From: Candidatus Flexifilum breve
GTDB lineage: Bacteria; Chloroflexota; Anaerolineae; Aggregatilineales; Phototrophicaceae
Assembly: GCA_016717205.1 (NCBI GenBank)
Contig: JADKGC010000007.1
Span: forward strand, 1 to 64,000
Reading direction: 5' to 3'
Length of the DNA: 64,000 nt
The notes below the pieces were generated by a model. The model made no database searches. It was not told where the DNA came from and was given only the letters and a program-made list of their open reading frames with translations. Shown in pieces: positions 34,848 to 43,388 of the stretch (within the stretch, counting starts at the first letter, position 1; each line of letters opens with the position of its first letter). The translations under genes were made by a program, and so were the position numbers.

Positions 34848-36269
34848 TTACCGCGCTTCGCCGCACACGCGCCACGCGCCATTTTCCTGACTCATGGCGT
34901 ATGCGCCGAGTTCCCACTGACGGAATTCGCCGTTGTACTCGGTCTGGATCTGACCATCGCACTGCACGGTCGCGTTCGCACCGCTCTGGGACGCCGTATA
35001 GCACGCCACATTGAGCAGTTCCGCGCGCATTGCCCGGAACGACTGCGATTGCAGCAGGGCCTGCGAGTCCCAGCTCGCGCACGACAGCGCCTGCATCCGT
35101 CCGCCATCGGCGACCAACCGTGCCAAGAGATATTCGTACATCACCTGATCCGGCGTCATGCCCCCTCCGATCACTGACACGACGGGCGCAGCACTTGCAT
35201 CTGGCAGGTCGGCGCACGGGCCGAGCGTCGTTACTGCGTCAGCTTCTACCCAACCACCACCAAAGGCTTCGGTCAGGTGATACCAGCCATCGCCGCTTGT
35301 TTCAATTACGGGGTAGCTGCCGCCCCCGTTAAGGTTCGTGTCCACAGTGGCATTGATGTCCGGTTCAGCGAATGCTGCCACGGATCCATTGATGAGGCAG
35401 ACACTCGGTGCGATCCTCAGGTTATCGAGCAGGGAGTGTGCCGGGAACGGCGCGAAGATCTCGGACGCCGGATCGCTGCCGTCATTCACCCGTGCGACCA
35501 CATCGCCGGGGTTTAGCACCTGCCGGTTCTCACCCGTACCGACCGCCGTTTCGCCTGCCAGGGCGTAAGTCGTGAAGCCCAGCGGACCCACACTGAGGTA
35601 GAGCGCGCCATTGGTGTTCGCCAACTCAAAGCCGTTGACCGTCAGCCGCTGCGGGACGTCGCCGTTCGTGGTGATGACTGCGCCCGTTTGCGCGCAGGCT
35701 GTCTCAGCGGGTTCGAGCGTCAGCCCGTAACCGACGACACCCCCGGTCGCACCCTGCTCCACGACGGGCAGCGTATCGAGCGCTGGATCGACGATGACAA
35801 GGCTTTTGGCGACCCACGCGACTGTACCATCTTCCAACTGCACGCGCAGCCAGGCACCTTCTGCGCTTTGACCATCGGCCGTCAGCCGATCATCGAAGCG
35901 GAAGATACCCACTTGATCGAAGTTTGAGCCGGGGCCGCTGCGCAGATTGACGTTGTACCCGGCAGCATTGCCGATCTCGACGCCGGTGCTGGCGATTTCG
36001 CCCTGTTCGAACGCGGTCATCCGCGCCCCGATGAGTGTCACGGTCAGCGTATCGCTCAAGCGCAGCACCTGCGGTTCGGTTGCGTTGAGAGCTTCTTCGA
36101 GCGGCACGCTTGTGCCGTCCGCCAGACACGCTGTGCCGATGGCACTTTCAGAGCACGCGCTAATCAGCAGCGGCACATCGCACGTTTCCTGCGCGACTGC
36201 CGTGCTGATCGCCAGGGTTGCCAGCAGGGCATAGGTCAGCCAGCGGAGGATCGAAAAACGCTTGAGCAT
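34848..36269 (-). CDS. secreted SH3b-domain protein of unknown function
   Basis: The 473-residue protein has a signal peptide (LTYALLATLAISTAVA) and an N-terminal pair of cysteine motifs. A clear bacterial SH3 domain follows (NVNLRSGPGSNFDQVGIFRF to VAWVAKSLVIV), then a beta-rich middle (LYLSVGPLGFTTYALAGETA) and a second SH3-like segment (INATVDTNLNGGGSYPVIET to GWVEADAVTTL). The C-terminal part has five cysteines and no catalytic signature I recognise. It ends 3 bases from, and is co-transcribed with, the SGNH gene upstream. Architecture resembles 21173-22444. Confidence 0.78.
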   Translation of the reverse strand: MLKRFSILRWLTYALLATLAISTAVAQETCDVPLLISACSESAIGTACLADGTSVPLEEALNATEPQVLRLSDTLTVTLIGARMTAFEQGEIASTGVEIGNAAGYNVNLRSGPGSNFDQVGIFRFDDRLTADGQSAEGAWLRVQLEDGTVAWVAKSLVIVDPALDTLPVVEQGATGGVVGYGLTLEPAETACAQTGAVITTNGDVPQRLTVNGFELANTNGALYLSVGPLGFTTYALAGETAVGTGENRQVLNPGDVVARVNDGSDPASEIFAPFPAHSLLDNLRIAPSVCLINGSVAAFAEPDINATVDTNLNGGGSYPVIETSGDGWYHLTEAFGGGWVEADAVTTLGPCADLPDASAAPVVSVIGGGMTPDQVMYEYLLARLVADGGRMQALSCASWDSQALLQSQSFRAMRAELLNVACYTASQSGANATVQCDGQIQTEYNGEFRQWELGAYAMSQENGAWRVCGEAR

Positions 36270-36271
36270 GG

Positions 36272-37192
36272 TTATCCCTCACTCGGTAGCAGTTCAAGTT
36301 CAGTGAGCAGCGCGTCGAGCGCCTGCAAGGTGACCAGATTGCGCACGGTATAGCCCGCCGTCAGCCCGCTCTCGGTGAATGTCGCCGCATTGTCCGGGGC
36401 TTCCGGCGCTGTGAGGTGCAGCGTATCTTCGAGATCGACGCCGTAATTTGGCATCGGTTCGAGCGCGATCAGCAGATTAATCACGGGGAGATCGTAGTCG
36501 GCGGCGATCTTCAGAATGATCTGGTTGAAGGTGACGCTCAGCTCCGGTGCTTCCGGTCGAATGGGCATGGTGTACAGCACGGGCACGACGTTCGCATTGA
36601 CCGTCTCGATGACCACCAGACGCATGAAGTAGTCGAACAGCGTCGCGTCGAAGGCCATCACGTCGTTCGTGCCGAACATGATCAGCGCGAAGGCGGCATT
36701 CGATTCGCGGTACTCACAGGCCAGCGGCGTTTCGTTCGGTTGGCAGACGTCGGCAATCGCCCACGTCGTGTCCAGCGCACTGGCGGTCGAAAAGCCGAGC
36801 GCGTTAGCGTAGTTCTCCCGGTTGAACGCATTCACATCGTCCGCAGCGAAGAAATCCACCACCCCTTGCAGGTCGGTGAACTCGCCGAGGTCGTACTCAC
36901 CATTCCCAAAATCTACGAGGAAGTGTTCCGACGCCGTCATCGAGTCCCCGACTTTCGAGAACGCATGTGGGTTGCGCGGTACGTCGAGCGCTTGCCCCGC
37001 TTCGAAAATGGCGCGGGCGCGCTCCGTCAGCGTGGGCAGCAGCGGCACATCCGCCGGATCGATGCCGTCCAGTGCGGCGGGGTCAAAGTCGCCGAGTTCA
37101 GGCGGTGTGATCGGTTCTTGCGCGGACAAGCTCGTCGCGCTGAACATGAATAGGCCAGCGACCATGAGCGGCAAAATTCGTTGTTTCAGCAT
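36272..37192 (-). CDS. exported SGNH/GDSL-like hydrolase
   Basis: SGNH hydrolases are esterases or acyl-transfer enzymes, often acting on cell-wall or polysaccharide acyl groups. After a signal peptide (LPLMVAGLFMFSATSLSA), the 306-residue protein has block I FSKVGDSMTAS (catalytic Ser in GDS), block III ALIMFGTNDVMAF (GxND) and a C-terminal DLEDTLHLTAPE carrying the D-x-x-H-like His. It is related in order and motifs to 37324-38481 and 38502-40229. It diverges from the first of those, sharing a 131-base promoter region. Confidence 0.85.
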   Translation of the reverse strand: MLKQRILPLMVAGLFMFSATSLSAQEPITPPELGDFDPAALDGIDPADVPLLPTLTERARAIFEAGQALDVPRNPHAFSKVGDSMTASEHFLVDFGNGEYDLGEFTDLQGVVDFFAADDVNAFNRENYANALGFSTASALDTTWAIADVCQPNETPLACEYRESNAAFALIMFGTNDVMAFDATLFDYFMRLVVIETVNANVVPVLYTMPIRPEAPELSVTFNQIILKIAADYDLPVINLLIALEPMPNYGVDLEDTLHLTAPEAPDNAATFTESGLTAGYTVRNLVTLQALDALLTELELLPSEG

Positions 37193-37227
37193 AGATGCAG
37201 TTCTTCTCCCAGCCAGAAAACGCGTCC

Positions 37228-37287
37228 ATTATAGCGTATTCTCCGAGCGTCCGAACACTAGGCAGGTCTGGACGTTTACCCTATAAT
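37228..37287. promoter_or_regulatory. back-to-back -10 boxes between two SGNH genes
   Basis: TATAAT is present on the minus strand (37228-37233) for the 36272-37192 gene and on the plus strand (37282-37287) for the 37324-38481 gene. Neither has a strong -35 at 16-18 bases. Confidence 0.45.
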
Positions 37288-37323
37288 GGGCGCGAATGTG
37301 TCAGCTTGACGGGGATCGTAGTT

Positions 37324-38481
37324 ATGCTTAAACAGCGTTTTGGGCTTTTCGTCATCCTACTGCTGGTGCTGGTGAGCAGTTCATTGGTCGGCGCGCAGGA
37401 TGTGATTCGTGGTACGACGAGCGGACAGGTTTTGAATGTGCGTGAATTGCCCGACCGGGCCAGCACGGCGCTCGCCCAGTTCCCTCCCCACACCGATTTC
37501 ATCGTCGAAGCGCGCAATGAGGCCGCCGATTGGCTGCTGGTCACCGCGCCCGCGCTCAACCTGCGCGGCTGGATCGCCATCGGTTTTGTCACCTTTGAGC
37601 GCGAAGTGCGCGTGAGTCAGGAAATCCCCGTGTCGACCGAACAGGTCAACACGACGACCATGAATGCCAATGGCGCACCTGCGGGCGGTGAAGCCGCTCC
37701 GGTCGCCATCATCCCGGACAACATCGATTACCCTGCCGTCTACATGCCGGAAGCCGTGTGGCGCAATGTGCGCAACATCTGGGCGCGTGGTCGCCAGCTT
37801 GGCAACGACCCGTGGGTGCTGATGAAGGTCGGCGAGAGCAACACCGCCGGCACGGTCTACCTGTGCAACTTTGAATGGCGTGCTTATGATCTCGGCACGT
37901 ACACCCATCTGCAGGGCATCGTCGACGGGTTCAGCGCGACCGGTTCGTTTTGCCGCGTGAATGCTTCCGCGCAGAACGGCTTCGCGACCGTTAACGCGCT
38001 CGACCCGATGTTCGCGCCCGCCGACATCTGCCAGCCGAACGAATCGCCGCTGGCGTGCGAAGTGCGCCGCTCGCGCGCCTCGTTCGCGTTCATCTACATC
38101 GGTTTAGCGGATACGGGCATCCTCACCCCAGCCGAATACAACGCCAATCTGCGCGAAATTGTGCGCTATCTCAGCGATAACGGCGTGGTGCCGATCCTGG
38201 GCACGTGGCCGACCGCCGACAGCTTCAATGCCAACAACCGCCCGCAGCTCTTCAACGAGGAAATCCGCGATGTGGCGCATGCGCTCAACGTGCCGCTCCT
38301 CGACTTCCGCGCGGCGCTGTTCAACTACGACAATCACGGCACAGGGCCGGATGGCTATCATCTGTCCGTGCGTGACACCACGCGCAGTGAATTCGGCGGT
38401 GACGAGCTCACCAATGGGCGCACCTACCGTGAACTGCAATCGCTGCAAATCCTGTACGATATCATGTCCGCTTTGAATTAA
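37324..38481 (+). CDS. exported SH3b plus degenerate SGNH domain
   Basis: 385 residues from ATG 37324: signal peptide (MLKQRFGLFVILLLVLVSSS), SH3b (VLNVRELPDRASTALAQFPP to LRGWIAIGFVTFE) and an SGNH-like domain. The expected GDS reads VGESNTAG (Asp to Glu, Ser kept), the expected GxND reads YIGLADTGIL (Asn and Asp lost or moved), while TGPDGYHLSVRD keeps the D-x-x-H. The oxyanion Asn is thus missing, so activity may be weak or lost. An upstream frame to 37195 is not used because it crosses the promoter. The paralogue at 38502 is intact. Confidence 0.82.
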   Translation: MLKQRFGLFVILLLVLVSSSLVGAQDVIRGTTSGQVLNVRELPDRASTALAQFPPHTDFIVEARNEAADWLLVTAPALNLRGWIAIGFVTFEREVRVSQEIPVSTEQVNTTTMNANGAPAGGEAAPVAIIPDNIDYPAVYMPEAVWRNVRNIWARGRQLGNDPWVLMKVGESNTAGTVYLCNFEWRAYDLGTYTHLQGIVDGFSATGSFCRVNASAQNGFATVNALDPMFAPADICQPNESPLACEVRRSRASFAFIYIGLADTGILTPAEYNANLREIVRYLSDNGVVPILGTWPTADSFNANNRPQLFNEEIRDVAHALNVPLLDFRAALFNYDNHGTGPDGYHLSVRDTTRSEFGGDELTNGRTYRELQSLQILYDIMSALN

Positions 38482-38501
38482 CGGACGGCCTCTATTCACT
38501 C

Positions 38502-40229
38502 ATGAGTTGCCTCCGTCCCGCCGGAGCGCGGGCACTGATCAGCGCTGGCCTCACCGCCGTGCTGATCAGTGCTTGTACGCTGGCGCAGCCCACCCCAACG
38601 CCCACACCCACCGTCACACCGACGCTTGAACCGAGCTCTACGCCCACGCCGACGGTCGTCCCGACTGAAACGCCCATCCCTTCACCGACGCCTATCATCT
38701 CGCTGATTCCCCGCGACCTAGCGGTTTCCGGAGATATGGTTTATGTGCGCGATGTGCCCGATCTGCTCGCACCCATTACGCGCACCGTGAACGTGGTCGC
38801 GCCGTGGTCGGCGATTGGGCGTACGGGAGACAATCAGTGGCTGCAAGTTCGCTTCGATGATGGGGTTGTCGGCTGGTTGGTGTATCTGCCGGATGCGCAC
38901 ACCGTCGCGCTCGAGTCGCTGGCGGTGACCGGGGAATCGCGTCTGTATGACCGAGTTGCCTTGGTATCGTCGGCTGCGCTCCAATTTTATGTGGAGGCGG
39001 GTGACGCGCTGCAGGATACGCTCAATCAGTTGTCCGCGCTGCGCATCGATGCGCGTACCAGCGACAACGCGTGGCTGCACGGCACGGATCAACAGGGGCG
39101 CACGGGGTGGGTGGCTGCCGACGGTGTGCAGCTCACCTTCGAGATCGCGTCGCTGGATACCCGGGATGTGACCATCAATGCGGTGCCGGAGATGAACGCG
39201 CGGGTCGAACTCGAATCCGGTGGGCTGCGCTTGCGCCAAGCCCCCAACATCGATGCGACCGTGCTGCTCAATCTCATGGCGGGTACGCAGCTCGCCGTGA
39301 CCGAACGCACCACCGACAACGCGTGGTTGCTCGTTCAGCTTAGGGAAGGGTATCGCGGGTGGGTGTCGGCGCAGTACGTCGAACTCATGGACATCACGCT
39401 CGACGCGGTGACGGCTAACCCGAACCCGCAGCCTGTCGCCTACTTCACGCCGCCGACGCCCGCCAATGCTCCCTCCGTCACCCTGATCGGCGGGGGCGCT
39501 CGCAGCATCTTTGAGTCGGGTCGGCAGATGGGCAATCGCGCCAACGTCTTCACGACCGTCGGTGACAGCCTCACCGACACGCCGAATTTCCTGCGGAACA
39601 TCGTCAGCGGTTTTGACCTCGGACAGTACGGCTATTTGCTGCCCGTCATCAACTACTTCAATGTTGATACGGGGCAGGGGAATGCTTTTCTGCGGCGGGC
39701 GCTTTCGGCCAAGGCGGGGTGGAGCACCTTCAGCGTCGTGGTGGAAGAGCGACCGGAACTTTCGGGAACGTGTGCCGCTGGTGAACTCGCGCTCGATTGC
39801 GAATATCGGCTCACCCAGCCCGCCTACGCCATCATCATGATTGGCACGAACGACGCGCCCGCTTTCCCGGCGGACACGTACCGTGCCAATATGACGCGCA
39901 TCATCGAGATCAGCATCGCGCACGGCGTCGTGCCCATTTTGAGCACGCTGCCGCCGCGCACGCAGTACAACGACCGCATTCTCGAATACAATGCCGTGAT
40001 CACGCAGCTCGCTCAGCTTTACGGCTTACCGATCACCGATCTCTATACCGCGCTGCTGCCTTTACCGAATCAGGGCTTGAGCCCGGATGGCATTCATCTC
40101 TCCGAGCCACCCGGCGCGCCCGCCGCCACGCTGATCTTCAACTCGGCGAATCTCGCCTATGGTACGACCATGCGTAACCTCACCGTCTTGCAGGCACTGG
40201 CCGCCGTGCAGGCGCAGGTCGGGTATTGA
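38502..40229 (+). CDS. lipoprotein with SH3b domains and SGNH hydrolase
   Basis: 575 residues. The N-terminus ends in a lipobox (LTAVLISAC, Cys 26), followed by a Thr/Pro linker (TPTPTPTVTPTLEPSSTPTP) of the kind that spans a cell wall. Three SH3-like segments come next (VYVRDVPDLLAPI to VGWLVYL; TGWVAADGVQL; LRLRQAPNIDATVLLNLMAG to YRGWVSAQYVEL). A complete SGNH domain ends the protein: VGDSLTDTPNF, IIMIGTNDAPAF, SPDGIHLSEP. It is the intact member of the three SGNH proteins here, likely an esterase held on the surface. Confidence 0.86.
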   Translation: MSCLRPAGARALISAGLTAVLISACTLAQPTPTPTPTVTPTLEPSSTPTPTVVPTETPIPSPTPIISLIPRDLAVSGDMVYVRDVPDLLAPITRTVNVVAPWSAIGRTGDNQWLQVRFDDGVVGWLVYLPDAHTVALESLAVTGESRLYDRVALVSSAALQFYVEAGDALQDTLNQLSALRIDARTSDNAWLHGTDQQGRTGWVAADGVQLTFEIASLDTRDVTINAVPEMNARVELESGGLRLRQAPNIDATVLLNLMAGTQLAVTERTTDNAWLLVQLREGYRGWVSAQYVELMDITLDAVTANPNPQPVAYFTPPTPANAPSVTLIGGGARSIFESGRQMGNRANVFTTVGDSLTDTPNFLRNIVSGFDLGQYGYLLPVINYFNVDTGQGNAFLRRALSAKAGWSTFSVVVEERPELSGTCAAGELALDCEYRLTQPAYAIIMIGTNDAPAFPADTYRANMTRIIEISIAHGVVPILSTLPPRTQYNDRILEYNAVITQLAQLYGLPITDLYTALLPLPNQGLSPDGIHLSEPPGAPAATLIFNSANLAYGTTMRNLTVLQALAAVQAQVGY

Positions 40230-40246
40230 TGTGGGCAGCGACTTTC

Positions 40247-40272
40247 GTAGGGACGCGATTTGTCGCGTCCGC
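40247..40272. repeat. GTAGGGACGCG-family palindrome
   Basis: GTAGGGACGCGATT-TGTCGCGTCCGC, nearly the same as 34734-34759, in the gap between convergent genes. Confidence 0.7.
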
Positions 40273-40314
40273 CGCTTCCTACTCTATCCGCCTCCCTGAA
40301 TTCGGGGTGGGCTT

Positions 40315-42258
40315 TTATTCCACCGTGATTTCCATCAGCTCGTACACGTCCCCACCGCCGCTGAGCGGCAGCCGCACGCCAGTCTGATAGTCATACAAGC
40401 CGATGCGTACCCGGTAGCGTCCCGCGGGCATTTCCGCAGGCAGGGTGAGTGTCAGCGGTGTGCCAATCAGGGTTTCGCTCGGCTCGTTCCATGCGTAGGT
40501 GGGGCGGGCTGGCGAAGCGGGCGCGCCATCGACCTGCGCCAGCGGTTGATCGGCGTCCAATGGGGTGAAGTGGATGAACAGCGAATAATCGCTTGGGGGC
40601 GTGTTGTCGGCTTGCCAGTAGAACCGGAACGGGAGCGATGCACCTGCTGTTGCCGTGGTAGCGGGTAAGTCTGCGCCGACTAACCGGATCGCCGTGCCGA
40701 ACCGTGCGTCAAGCGGCTGCTGCATTGTCCACAACCGAACGACCACATATTCCGGTGACCGCGTTGGTGCGCCGAATGTACGCAAGGGGAGGGCATCGGT
40801 CAGCCAAGCGCCGCTCGTTTGCCCTGCCCACGCGTTGCGCTCAATCACGGCGTAGCTGATTCCGTACCGGGTGCGCCATTCATCGGGGGGGAGCGCCGCC
40901 CAATCGTCGGTCAGCCACCAGTCGAACCACTGCCGCCCGACGATGCCGCCCCAGAACGGGTTAAACGTCTTGTGATTGTCTTCGCCCACGAGCACCGTGC
41001 CCGGCTCGAGATTCTCGTCTGCCCACAGGCGCAGCGCGACCCGTGCATCCGGCAGCAGGCGATTTTGCAGGATCGGCGAACTGGTGCTGATGTGCGGGAT
41101 CAACACGCCCACAGCGAGTGCCAGCGGCACGATCACCGCTGCCAGTGGTGCCAGCTTTGGCCTGCGCCTGGCGCTGAAGTCCGTCAGCGTGCTCATGATT
41201 TGCGCCGCGGCCACGCCGAACAGCACACACGCGGCGGCGGTCGCGGGCAGCACATCTTTCATGCGTTCGCGCACGTTGACTTCGCTGAAGGTCGCCGCCA
41301 GCCACGGAATCGAAATGATGAGGGCGGCGATCATCACGATAGGGAGAAACTTGGCACGGGTCTTGCCTACGAACCACGAGACCGCGCCCAAGCCGACGAT
41401 CAGCGCGAACGCGGTGAAATTCAACGGCACAAGCGCGTGATCGATGTTGTTCGCCACCCGCCCGACATTCAGGATGTTCGCGAACCCGCCTTCACGGGCC
41501 GTCGCACCTTCGCGGGGGACGACCAGAATGCCCGCCACAGCGATTGCGATGACCGCCGCGAGAATGACGATGCTGATCACCGCCAACCGTATACCGCGCC
41601 GCCGATCCGTCCGCCAGACCACCGCTGCAGCGACCAGGCCGGGGAGCACGGCAGTGAGGGTGAAATATTTAGCAAGAATCGCTAGTCCGCCGCCGACTAC
41701 ACTCCAAAGTGCGAGTCGGGTTGCATTCGGTTCGGTCAGCGCTCTGACCCCAAGATACAGCGCCGCGCTCACCAGCAGGTAGAGCAGGGGATCCGGCGTT
41801 GCGTAGATCGCGTTTTCGATCACCAGCGGCGCGACTCCCCACGCGCCTCCGGCGATCCAGCCCGCGGCATCGCCCGCCAGCGATCCCCGTGGAAACAGCG
41901 AGCGAGCGGTGAGCGCGCTCAAGATCAGCGTCAGCAGGCTGAACCCGGCGCTGATCAGCCGCAGCACGGCGACTGCCGCCGCCATCGACGTAATGCCGAG
42001 TGTTTCCATGACGACTTGTACGCCCATGATCAGCCAGATATAGAGCGGCGGATACCCGGTGAGGTACGCCTGATTGTCAAACAGGCCGCGCCATTCGAGG
42101 GCGGTCAGATAGAAGACCGGTTCATCGGGGTGATCGACGTAGGGGAGGCTGAAATTGTAGCCGACCACGCGGAAGATCGCGGCGACCGCCACGATCACCA
42201 GCAGACCGATCCACCACCGTCGCTCCGCAGAATTGTTGTTATGTTCGTTGTTCGTCAT
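40315..42258 (-). CDS. GT39-type membrane glycosyltransferase
   Basis: This is a 647-residue polytopic membrane protein with about ten to twelve helices, a GT-C fold typical of GT39/ArnT-like transferases that use polyprenyl-phosphate sugars. The first loop has the catalytic acidic motif PYVDHPDEPVFYLTAL (D-H-P-D-E). A further loop carries FNVNVRERMKD-like charged residues before a soluble C-terminal domain of about 200 residues (beta-sandwich-like, RYRVRIGLYDYQTGVRLPLS). Acceptor unknown: cell-wall polymers or surface proteins are possible. It stands alone on the minus strand. Confidence 0.82.
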   Translation of the reverse strand: MTNNEHNNNSAERRWWIGLLVIVAVAAIFRVVGYNFSLPYVDHPDEPVFYLTALEWRGLFDNQAYLTGYPPLYIWLIMGVQVVMETLGITSMAAAVAVLRLISAGFSLLTLILSALTARSLFPRGSLAGDAAGWIAGGAWGVAPLVIENAIYATPDPLLYLLVSAALYLGVRALTEPNATRLALWSVVGGGLAILAKYFTLTAVLPGLVAAAVVWRTDRRRGIRLAVISIVILAAVIAIAVAGILVVPREGATAREGGFANILNVGRVANNIDHALVPLNFTAFALIVGLGAVSWFVGKTRAKFLPIVMIAALIISIPWLAATFSEVNVRERMKDVLPATAAACVLFGVAAAQIMSTLTDFSARRRPKLAPLAAVIVPLALAVGVLIPHISTSSPILQNRLLPDARVALRLWADENLEPGTVLVGEDNHKTFNPFWGGIVGRQWFDWWLTDDWAALPPDEWRTRYGISYAVIERNAWAGQTSGAWLTDALPLRTFGAPTRSPEYVVVRLWTMQQPLDARFGTAIRLVGADLPATTATAGASLPFRFYWQADNTPPSDYSLFIHFTPLDADQPLAQVDGAPASPARPTYAWNEPSETLIGTPLTLTLPAEMPAGRYRVRIGLYDYQTGVRLPLSGGGDVYELMEITVE

Positions 42259-42329
42259 CGGATTATTGCGCTGCTGTCCGTGAGAAAGTTAGTATTCTAA
42301 CGTCAGTTAGGGATAAGCCTCATTCACGC

Positions 42330-42445
42330 GTCCCCTCGCCCCCAACCCCTCTCCCGCGCAAGCGGGGAGAGGAAAGGAATGGCGAGTGATGTTGTCTCCC
42401 CTCCCTGAATTCGGGGAGGGGCCGGGGGTGGGGTCAGAGAAGCGT
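42330..42445. repeat. two CCCCTCxCC-type dispersed repeats in a 242-base gap
   Basis: The gap 42259-42500 holds two GC hairpins: CCTCTCCCGCGC-AA-GCGGGGAGAGG and, after 25 bases, CTCCCCTCCCTGAATTC-GGGGAGGGG followed by a GGGGGTGGGGTC tail. The same GGGGGTGGGGTC string ends the repeat inside the aldolase remnant near 2890. Apart from this the gap holds the upstream region of the next gene; nothing else is seen. Confidence 0.7.
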
Positions 42446-42500
42446 TATCCATAATTCGCGTTATTCTACCAGATGCCCCCGATGCGAGGATGTACCGCCT

Positions 42501-43388
42501 ATGTCTGATCGAATGCAGCTCTACGCTCTGCTTGGCGATTTGCCGCCGCGCGATTACCCAATTTCTGTACAGGTCGTCGACCAGACGGAGCGTGACGGCT
42601 ATCTGCTCGAAACCCTCGTCTTGGACCTGAATGGTCTGGAGACCGTTCCCGCCTACTTTGTCAAACCTCTGACCGCCGCCGGACGCCTACCGTGCATCGT
42701 CTATTCGCATGCGCACGGTGGCGATTACGAATTAGGCAAACGCGAGCTGCTCACCGGACGCAAAGCGCTCGTTTCGCCGTATGCTGCCGCGCTGACTCAG
42801 CGGGGCTATGCCGCTCTGTGCATCGATCACTGGTGCTTCGGCGAACGCCGCGGGCGGGCGGAAAGCGCGGTGTTCAAGGAAATGTTGTGGCGCGGGCAGG
42901 TGCTGTGGGGCATGATGGTCTACGATTCGCTGCGCGCAGTGGACTACTTGGTCTCACGGGCGGATATTGATCCTGAGTGGTTAGGTGCGTTAGGCTTATC
43001 TATGGGCAGTACGATGTCTTGGTGGATAGCCGCGCTTGATCCCCGCATTCGCGTATGCGTTGATATTTGCTGCCTGACCGATTTTGACGCCCTCATCGAG
43101 AGTGCGAACCTCGATGGGCACAGCGTTTATTACTACGTGCCGTCACTACTCAAACATTTTACGACCGCGCAGATCAACGCCTTGATCGCGCCGCGTCCGC
43201 ATTTGAGCCTCGCCGGGCTGTACGATCCGCTGACTCCGGTCGCGGGATTGGATCGCATTGACCGCGAACTACAGGCGGTCTATGCCACTCATCCGGACCG
43301 CTGGCAGCTCAAGCGCTATGCGTGCGGTCACCTTGAGACAGCGGCGATGCGTTGGGAAATCATGAGGTTTTTAGAAACATGGCTGTAA
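42501..43388 (+). CDS. alpha/beta hydrolase (dienelactone-hydrolase/acetyl-esterase-like)
   Basis: The 295-residue cytoplasmic protein shows LPCIVYSHAHGGDYELGKRE (oxyanion HGG region), LCIDHWCFGERRGRAES, the nucleophile elbow LGALGLSMGSTMSWWIAAL (G-L-S-M-G) and the terminal His in YACGHLETAAMRW. This is the order of prolyl-oligopeptidase-like and acetylesterase-type hydrolases. The substrate is not clear. Its last codons overlap the start of the MFS gene by ten bases in another frame, indicating coupled translation. Confidence 0.83.
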   Translation: MSDRMQLYALLGDLPPRDYPISVQVVDQTERDGYLLETLVLDLNGLETVPAYFVKPLTAAGRLPCIVYSHAHGGDYELGKRELLTGRKALVSPYAAALTQRGYAALCIDHWCFGERRGRAESAVFKEMLWRGQVLWGMMVYDSLRAVDYLVSRADIDPEWLGALGLSMGSTMSWWIAALDPRIRVCVDICCLTDFDALIESANLDGHSVYYYVPSLLKHFTTAQINALIAPRPHLSLAGLYDPLTPVAGLDRIDRELQAVYATHPDRWQLKRYACGHLETAAMRWEIMRFLETWL

